Positions 59,003 through 64,000 of a stretch of DNA of 64,000 bases are shown here, piece by piece. Within the stretch, counting starts at the first letter, position 1. Each line of letters starts with the position of its first letter. Position numbers and translations under genes: made by a program. Under the pieces are notes generated by a model. That model was given only the letters and a program-made list of their open reading frames with translations. It was not told the origin of the DNA and did not search any database. The stretch lies in the NCBI RefSeq assembly GCF_001666835.1, contig NZ_LZJF01000042.1, positions 1 to 64,000 of the forward strand. Direction: 5' to 3'. Source of the DNA: Mycobacterium sp. E3251. Lineage in GTDB: Bacteria > Actinomycetota > Actinomycetes > Mycobacteriales > Mycobacteriaceae.

Positions 59003-60175
59003 TCACCGCAGGGTCTCGGTCGGCACCGCGTAGCGGTCCTGGTAGGCGCGCACCCGCTCGCGGACCTCGTCGGCCTGCAGGCCGGTGTCCGACCAGGTGT
59101 AGCGGCCGCGCCCGCCGTCACCGGGGTGGGCGGCAAGGAACTCACGCATCTTCTGCTCGGCGTCGGGTCGCAGCTCGCGGTCGAGCCGCTGGTAGATGTC
59201 TTTGATCGTGGTCCACGGGTCGTTGATGAAGTCGGCGTACTGCACGTCGATCACGCGGTCCGCCGGCACCGCCCCGCAGTCGCGCAGGGCCATCTCGCGC
59301 TCCAGCCCGACGACGATCTCCTCGTAGGACTGGGCCGCGCACTCGGCGATGCTGGACTCGTCGCTGCACATCCGGCGCAGGTGGTGGGTCAGTGCGGCAA
59401 TCGACGAGATGACGTTGAGCGGGTCGCGATGGGTCTGCACGATCAACGCGTCGGGGTATTCGCCCAGCAGCGTGTCGAGCTGCCACAAATGTGCCGGGGA
59501 CTTCAGCAACCACTGTCCGGGAACGCCGGATTGCAAGTGCTGCAGGAAGATTCGGTGAAACCGGTAGGCGCCCGTGTGGTCGGCCTCGTAGAGCAGCCAG
59601 CGGTAGTAACCGGGCAGGCGGTACTGCACCGAAAAGATCATGCTGACGAACTCTGCGGCCGTGATGCGCACGCACTCCTGGCCGACGAGGGCGCCCATCG
59701 GATGAAAGGCCAGAAACCCCGGCATGATCTGCTCGGACATCTCGATGGCGGCCTGCGCCTGCGCGATGCGCGGATCGTCGTGATAGGTCTCCGGCTGCGG
59801 AACGGGGCAGGGCTCGTCGACCTCCCAGGTCAACGGGGCGCGCAGCGCAGGGTCCTGGGCGAGCAGGTCGTAGAGGATCGTGGTCCCGGTGCGCGGCTGA
59901 CCGACGATGAATATCGGTGCCGCAACCGGTTTCGTCGCGACCTCGGGATGCTGCTTGCGCCAGGCGATCACGCCCAGGCGATTCTTGAGGGCCCGCATGA
60001 TGTCGAGGTAGGCGATTTCCACACCGATGTCCGACAGCCGCGCGTCGTTGATCAGCCCGTCGGTCAGGCGGTGCAGGCCTGGCCGCCACCCCTCGGCGCC
60101 GAAGTCTTCGCTTCCGACTTCCTCGCAGGCGGTGGCGATCAGCCGTTCGGGGGCGAATCGGTCCTTCAGTGTCAT
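59003..60175 (-). CDS. Sulfotransferase family protein
   Basis: 390 residues. The PAPS-binding 5'-phosphosulfate loop is VGQPRTGTTIL (residues 91-101) and the 3'-phosphate region is IVQTHRDPLNVISSI. The family transfers sulfate, or has lost that activity in some mycobacterial members. Its ATG (60175) overlaps the stop of the DUF1214 gene by four bases. Substrate unknown; a glycolipid or sterol is conceivable. Confidence 0.9.
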   Translation of the reverse strand: MTLKDRFAPERLIATACEEVGSEDFGAEGWRPGLHRLTDGLINDARLSDIGVEIAYLDIMRALKNRLGVIAWRKQHPEVATKPVAAPIFIVGQPRTGTTILYDLLAQDPALRAPLTWEVDEPCPVPQPETYHDDPRIAQAQAAIEMSEQIMPGFLAFHPMGALVGQECVRITAAEFVSMIFSVQYRLPGYYRWLLYEADHTGAYRFHRIFLQHLQSGVPGQWLLKSPAHLWQLDTLLGEYPDALIVQTHRDPLNVISSIAALTHHLRRMCSDESSIAECAAQSYEEIVVGLEREMALRDCGAVPADRVIDVQYADFINDPWTTIKDIYQRLDRELRPDAEQKMREFLAAHPGDGGRGRYTWSDTGLQADEVRERVRAYQDRYAVPTETLR

Positions 60176-61260
60176 ACCGGCTCCTCACATCGGCGCACCG
60201 CCACTGCCACGTCGGGAGGGCTTGGGTTGTCCAGCCAGCGCAGGACGACGAAGCCGCGGTGGCGGCCACCGGTGTCGAGCCAGTGGCCCACTCCGAAGTC
60301 CTTCGCGGAGATCGCGATTCGCACCCGGCCGTCCCCATCGGGTGCGACGCCGCGGTTCGTCACCGAGCTGTGCCGGGCACGCGGTTCCAGGCACTCGTGC
60401 CAGATGCTTTCCAGCGTGACGTTCCAATAGCGGGTGTCGGGGGGAGCGATGTCGAGGACCAGTGCCTCGTCCGGTTCGAGCCGGTAGGTCCCGATCATGT
60501 ACAGGTTGTCCGGGGTGGTGTCAGCGGCGCCGAGGTTGGCGGCCTCGGCGGTCAGCAACGTGTTCGGCAAGTCGAGCAGTTCCGGCTTGATGGTGCGGTG
60601 CAGCGTCGCGAGCTTCATCAATGACCACGCCATCGCGGTGAACTGGTCGGCGAGCTCGCCGTCCGTCAGCGGCGCGAGTGGGCGGGGGTTCAACGCCTCG
60701 ATCCGCAGCGTGGCCAGCTCTTCACGCGCGCGATCACCGATGTACTCCCGCACCACCACCGACGAGGCGTCCTCGGGAATCTTCACCCATTGCGCACCGG
60801 CGAGATCGTCCGGTTCGTCCGCGGACAGCACGAGCGCGAATTCGCCTGCGTCGAGGGCCAAGTCGACGTCGCTGACGTATGCCGCCATGCGGCGCGGCGT
60901 CAGCCCCGTCCCGGCCAGGATTTGCAGCCCGAGGTAGGCGCTGGTGCCCCGGGATCCGGTGATCCGGTAGCTCCGGTCCCCACGAATCATCGCCAGGTAG
61001 TAGTTGCCATCGGGGTTGGGACCGCCGACCATGCGGTTGTCCGAACACATATCGAAGAATGAGGGCCGCTCGGCATCCGACTCGACCGACATCTGCGCGC
61101 ACAGGGAAGCGACGCGGGCGATCAGCCGGAGCCCTTCGAGCAGTTCCCGCTCGGACTCGGCGTCCTCGGTCACGACCTTGGTGACGTCAGCAAGCATCTG
61201 CTGGACGAACTGCCAAGCGGCGCGCGCCCGCTGACTGGACGAATCCGCCTCGTGAGACAT
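60172..61260 (-). CDS. DUF1214-containing protein
   Basis: 362 residues. The C-terminal DUF1214 signature is DTRYWNVTLESIWHECLEPR and, later, VGHWLDTGGRHRGFVVLRWL. The N-terminal half is helical. DUF1214 proteins of unknown activity are common next to mycobacterial sulfotransferase and TetR genes. ATG start at 61260 lies inside one of two palindromes shared with the divergent tetR gene. Confidence 0.88.
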   Translation of the reverse strand: MSHEADSSSQRARAAWQFVQQMLADVTKVVTEDAESERELLEGLRLIARVASLCAQMSVESDAERPSFFDMCSDNRMVGGPNPDGNYYLAMIRGDRSYRITGSRGTSAYLGLQILAGTGLTPRRMAAYVSDVDLALDAGEFALVLSADEPDDLAGAQWVKIPEDASSVVVREYIGDRAREELATLRIEALNPRPLAPLTDGELADQFTAMAWSLMKLATLHRTIKPELLDLPNTLLTAEAANLGAADTTPDNLYMIGTYRLEPDEALVLDIAPPDTRYWNVTLESIWHECLEPRARHSSVTNRGVAPDGDGRVRIAISAKDFGVGHWLDTGGRHRGFVVLRWLDNPSPPDVAVAVRRCEEPV

Positions 61261-61285
61261 CGTCTCATGCTAAGACTATGTCTTA
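61254..61285. promoter_or_regulatory. Tandem palindromes between DUF1214 and tetR genes
   Basis: Two palindromes share the arrangement GAC-N3-GTC: GAGACATCGTCTC at 61254-61266, covering the DUF1214 start codon, and TAAGACTATGTCTTA at 61271-61285. Their centres are 18 bases apart. They are good candidates for the operator of the divergent TetR regulator. Confidence 0.7.
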
Positions 61286-61319
61286 CAGTTCGGGGTTGAT
61301 TCACGGGAAAAGGTGGGGA

Positions 61320-61904
61320 ATGGCTGCGACGGCCTCGCTGGCCGAACGGAAACGGATGGCCATGCGTCAGCGCATTGCCGCCGCCGCCGCTCAGCTGGTC
61401 GCCGACCGCGGTTTGGCGGGCACGACGGTGGACCGCATCGCCGACGAGGCCGACATCGGGCGGGCGACCTTCTTCCGCTACTTCAACTCGAAGGAAGACG
61501 CCGTCGCCGAGGGCATGACCGTCCATTGGCTCGACCGGATCACCGCCGCCCTGGCGGCCCAGCCCGAGCGCCTGAGCGCCACCGATGCGGTGATCGGCGC
61601 CTTCTCGGAGCTCGCCGACGGGTTCGCCGACATCGAGGGCCAGGTTCGCGAATTGGCCATCCTGACAAGGTCTTCCGACACACTGGACGCGTGGACACTG
61701 CACATCTACGTGCGGTACGAGCGTGCGATCGCCGACCTGATCGCGCCGCGGCTGACGCGACTTGCCCCGCAGGACCCAAGACCCCGCTTGATCGGCGCGG
61801 CGGCGATGGCCACCGTGCGGATCGCCCTCGATGATTGGCTCAGCCACGGTGGCTCGCTTCCGGACCGCGTGAGTCAGGGGCTAAGAGCGATCACGATCAG
61901 CTGA
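61320..61904 (+). CDS. TetR-family regulator, divergent from the sulfotransferase operon
   Basis: 194 residues from ATG 61320, with AGGTGGGG upstream; a frame to 61278 exists. The helix-turn-helix is VDRIADEADIGRATFFRYF (about residues 37-55). The C-terminal ligand part is not assignable. It is divergently transcribed from the DUF1214/sulfotransferase operon across two palindromes, and probably controls that operon. Its stop abuts the stop of the convergent second tetR gene. Confidence 0.9.
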   Translation: MAATASLAERKRMAMRQRIAAAAAQLVADRGLAGTTVDRIADEADIGRATFFRYFNSKEDAVAEGMTVHWLDRITAALAAQPERLSATDAVIGAFSELADGFADIEGQVRELAILTRSSDTLDAWTLHIYVRYERAIADLIAPRLTRLAPQDPRPRLIGAAAMATVRIALDDWLSHGGSLPDRVSQGLRAITIS

Positions 61905-62486
61905 TCAGCCATTGAGCGCCTCGACGATGAGCCGCGTCGTGCGCTCGGCTCGGCGCCGCGAGTAGTGCTGGGCGCCGGAAAGGATCGGGTACACCACCCC
62001 GCCGACGATCGCGTCCGCGGCCGATTCGGCCAGCGCGGCGGCGATGCCGTCGGCGAGCAGCCGGGCCCGCACGCTCTCGTGCAGCGGCGCGCTGAATCCG
62101 GCGCGCAGTCTGACGGCGGTGTCCTCGTGTTCCATGCAGGCGACGGTCAGGGTCCGCAACATCGCGGAACCGCGGGCGGTCGTCAGGCTGGTCACCAGCC
62201 TGCCCACCCAGCCCATCAGGTCGGCGGCCAGGTCACCGGTATGGGACACCGACGCCAGCAACTGATCGGCGTCCTCGAGCATGACATCGGCGACCAGCGC
62301 CGGGCGGCTGGGCCACCACCGGTAGATGGTCTGCTTGCCCACCCCGGCCCTGGCGGCGACGGCCTCGATGGTCAGACCGTCGAAGCCGCGCTCGAGAAGC
62401 AGCTCGCGCGTGGCGGTGACGATCGCCCTGCGCGACTTCTCGCTGCGCCGCCTCGGCGTGCCCACCTGGGTGAGATCGCTTGGCAT
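61905..62486 (-). CDS. TetR-family regulator, divergent from an acyl-CoA dehydrogenase
   Basis: 193 residues from ATG 62486. The helix-turn-helix is [18 protein letters not shown] (about residues 41-58), and the preceding [20 protein letters not shown] is the DNA-facing helix. It is divergent from the acyl-CoA dehydrogenase gene, whose promoter region contains palindromes; it likely represses that gene in response to an acyl-CoA. Confidence 0.9.
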   Translation of the reverse strand: MPSDLTQVGTPRRRSEKSRRAIVTATRELLLERGFDGLTIEAVAARAGVGKQTIYRWWPSRPALVADVMLEDADQLLASVSHTGDLAADLMGWVGRLVTSLTTARGSAMLRTLTVACMEHEDTAVRLRAGFSAPLHESVRARLLADGIAAALAESAADAIVGGVVYPILSGAQHYSRRRAERTTRLIVEALNG

Positions 62487-62528
62487 ATGGTGATCCTCAC
62501 TGCCGCGGTGGCCCGCTTTACATAGCCT

Positions 62529-62573
62529 GACTACCCCCGGTAGTCTGCCACAAGACGAGACGGTTCGTCTTGT
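62529..62573. promoter_or_regulatory. Two palindromes in the tetR/acyl-CoA dehydrogenase spacer
   Basis: Perfect 7-base arms GACTACC/GGTAGTC at 62529-62545 (3-base spacer) and 9-base arms ACAAGACGA (62550-62558) and TCGTCTTGT (62565-62573, 6-base spacer). Both lie in the 143-base divergent spacer and fit a TetR operator. The second is the stronger candidate. Confidence 0.68.
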
Positions 62574-62594
62574 AAGTCCCGGAAGGATCAGTCG

Positions 62595-62633
62595 GTGCGG
62601 CCAACCATAGTCACCTCTCGGCCGCCATCGTGA
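62595..62633 (+). other. Possible 12-codon upstream open frame coupled to the next gene
   Basis: GTG at 62595, with GGAAGGA at 62581-62587 (seven bases before it), opens a 12-codon frame ending in TGA at 62631-62633. That stop overlaps the GTG start of the acyl-CoA dehydrogenase (GTGA), which has no ribosome-binding site of its own. Translation of the larger gene may depend on this short frame. It is a prediction from signals only. Confidence 0.4.
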
Positions 62634-64000
62634 CCCTGGGACTGAGTCCGGAGCAGCAGGAGCTCAGCGACGCCGTCGGGCAGTTCGCCGACCGGCACGC
62701 CCCGATCGCCGCCACCCGCGACAGCTTCGAGGACCTCGCGGCGGGGCGGCGCCCCGGATGGTGGGATGCCCTCGTCGCCAACGGCTTTCACGCCGTACAT
62801 TTACCCGAAAGCCTGGGCGGCCAGGGCGGCCGGCTGATCGACGCGGCCTGCGTTCTGGAGGCGGCGGGCAAGGCGCTGTTGCCCGGGCCGCTGTTGCCGA
62901 CGGTTGCCGCGGGGGCCGTCGCGTTGCTTGCCGATCCCACACCGGCCGCCGAAGCATTGGTGCGCGACCTGGCCGGCGGCGTCATCGCGGCCGTAGTGCT
63001 TCCCGACGACGGCGACTTCAGGGCACGGTCGGACGGCGGGGGATGGCGGATCACCGGGGTGTCGGAGGTAACCGTCGGGGTCTGCGCGGCGGAAACGGTC
63101 CTCGTCGGCGCCCGAGCGGAAGACGACGACGTGGTCTGGGTTGTTGTCGACACCGAAAACCCCACGGCGACAGCGGAGCCCGTCAACGGCACCGACCTGG
63201 TCGCGGACGCCGGCATCCTGCGACTCGACGACTATCGTGCGGCCGAGTCGGAAGTGCTCAGTGGGATCGACCCCGACCGCGCGCGGTGCGTCACCGTGAG
63301 TCTGGTGGCCAGCGCGATGGCCGGCATCGCGCAGTGGTGCGTCCAGGCGGTCACCGCGCATCTGCGCATCCGCGAGCAGTTCGGCAAGGTGATCGGAACC
63401 TTCCAGGCGCTGCAGCACAGTGCGGCGATGCTTTTGGTCAACAGCGAGTTGGCCACCGCGGCGGCCTGGGACGCGGTGCGCGCGGTCGATGAATCGCTCG
63501 ACCAGCACCGAATGGCGGCCGGTGGCGCGGCGACGATCGCGGTCTCGCCGATCCCGGACCTGGTGCTCGACGCGCTGACGATGCTCGGCGCCATCGGTTT
63601 CACCTGGGAACACGACGTGCACCTGTACTGGCGGCGGGCCATCAGCCTGGCGGGATCGATAGGTCCGGCGAATCGCTGGGCGCGCCGGCTGGGCGAGCTT
63701 ACGTGCGCCCAGACGCGCGACATGTCGGTGAATCTCGGCGACGCCGAACCCGACTTCCGGTCTTGGGTCGCCGAGACGCTGGATGCGGCAATGCAGTTGC
63801 GCAACGACAAACCGGCACCGCACGGCGACTACCCGGACCAGGCCTCGGGGCCCCAGCGCACGTTGATCGCCGATGCCGGCCTGATGGCACCGCACTGGCC
63901 GGCGCCCTGGGGCGTCGATGCGGGTCCGCTCAAACAGCTCATCATCGACGAAGAGTTCGCCAAGCGACCCGGGCTGGTCCGGCCGTCGCTGAACATCGCC
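62630..64000 (+). CDS. Acyl-CoA dehydrogenase, probable double-domain form, cut by the window end
   Basis: 457 codons from GTG 62630 without a stop to the window edge. It starts [19 protein letters not shown] and contains typical acyl-CoA dehydrogenase parts: [40 protein letters not shown] and [20 protein letters not shown]. This first domain ends near residue 390; a second begins about residue 405 ([20 protein letters not shown], then LIIDEEFA), so the full protein is likely the ~700-residue fused type. It oxidises acyl-CoA thioesters with FAD; the substrate is unknown. The start is the least certain point. Confidence 0.88.
   Translation, partial: MTLGLSPEQQELSDAVGQFADRHAPIAATRDSFEDLAAGRRPGWWDALVANGFHAVHLPESLGGQGGRLIDAACVLEAAGKALLPGPLLPTVAAGAVALLADPTPAAEALVRDLAGGVIAAVVLPDDGDFRARSDGGGWRITGVSEVTVGVCAAETVLVGARAEDDDVVWVVVDTENPTATAEPVNGTDLVADAGILRLDDYRAAESEVLSGIDPDRARCVTVSLVASAMAGIAQWCVQAVTAHLRIREQFGKVIGTFQALQHSAAMLLVNSELATAAAWDAVRAVDESLDQHRMAAGGAATIAVSPIPDLVLDALTMLGAIGFTWEHDVHLYWRRAISLAGSIGPANRWARRLGELTCAQTRDMSVNLGDAEPDFRSWVAETLDAAMQLRNDKPAPHGDYPDQASGPQRTLIADAGLMAPHWPAPWGVDAGPLKQLIIDEEFAKRPGLVRPSLNIA

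Overview
The window is chromosomal DNA of a Mycobacterium, most likely a slow grower. It carries the replication-origin block in the standard mycobacterial order: gyrA-gyrB-DUF721-recF-dnaN-oriC-dnaA, then rpmH-rnpA-yidD-yidC-jag-rsmG-parA-parB. There is no gnd between dnaN and recF, as in M. tuberculosis. Homologues of ESX-2 locus genes, sigM, cwlM and murJ follow. DNA is GC-rich, GTG and TTG starts are common, and many neighbouring genes overlap by 4 bases (ATGA or GTGA). Rv numbers are assigned from remembered M. tuberculosis proteins and gene order; no database was searched.

Layout. 1-10.3 kb (minus strand): a partial Rv0007-like gene, gyrA, gyrB, a DUF721 gene, recF, dnaN, the oriC spacer with DnaA boxes, and dnaA (TTG start). 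10.3-17.2 kb (plus): rpmH, rnpA, yidD, yidC, jag, rsmG, parA, parB and an acetyltransferase-like gene, with two perfect parS sites inside the 5' ends of rsmG and parA. 17.2-28.9 kb (minus): cwlM, trxA, trxB, the SigM anti-sigma gene, sigM, murJ, an Rv3909-like gene, mutT4 and two small membrane proteins. 29-43 kb (plus): pcnA, an acidic calcium-repeat protein, a DUF2563-type small protein, two paralogous membrane proteins, two long Pro/Ala/Gly-rich proteins, a lytic-transglycosylase-like protein, eccB2 and eccC2.

At 43.0 kb the ESX-2 synteny stops. EccB2 and EccC2 are intact, but none of the PE/PPE, Esx, EspG, EccD, MycP, EccE or EccA genes that normally follow is here. EsxE/EsxF and the CpnT toxin are also absent from the pcnA side. 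Instead, an MmpL-type RND transporter converges on eccC2, followed by a divergent NarL-type two-component system.

48-64 kb is accessory metabolism and regulation: a Rieske oxygenase with an amidohydrolase, a kinase-like gene with a TetR regulator, an RsbW/STAS pair, a Tat-exported catalase-like peroxidase with a cytochrome b561, a class I aldolase, a triple-DUF190 protein, a sulfotransferase/DUF1214 operon facing a TetR gene, a second TetR gene, and the first part of a double acyl-CoA dehydrogenase. Several clean palindromes near these promoters look like TetR-type operators.

For a second look: the truncated but intact ESX-2 remnant; the inverted repeat at the left edge, which shows the Rv0007-like N-terminus twice in opposite orientations; the triple DUF190 protein; the catalase-b561 module; and the palindromic operators. 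No rRNA, tRNA, CRISPR array or insertion sequence was recognised.
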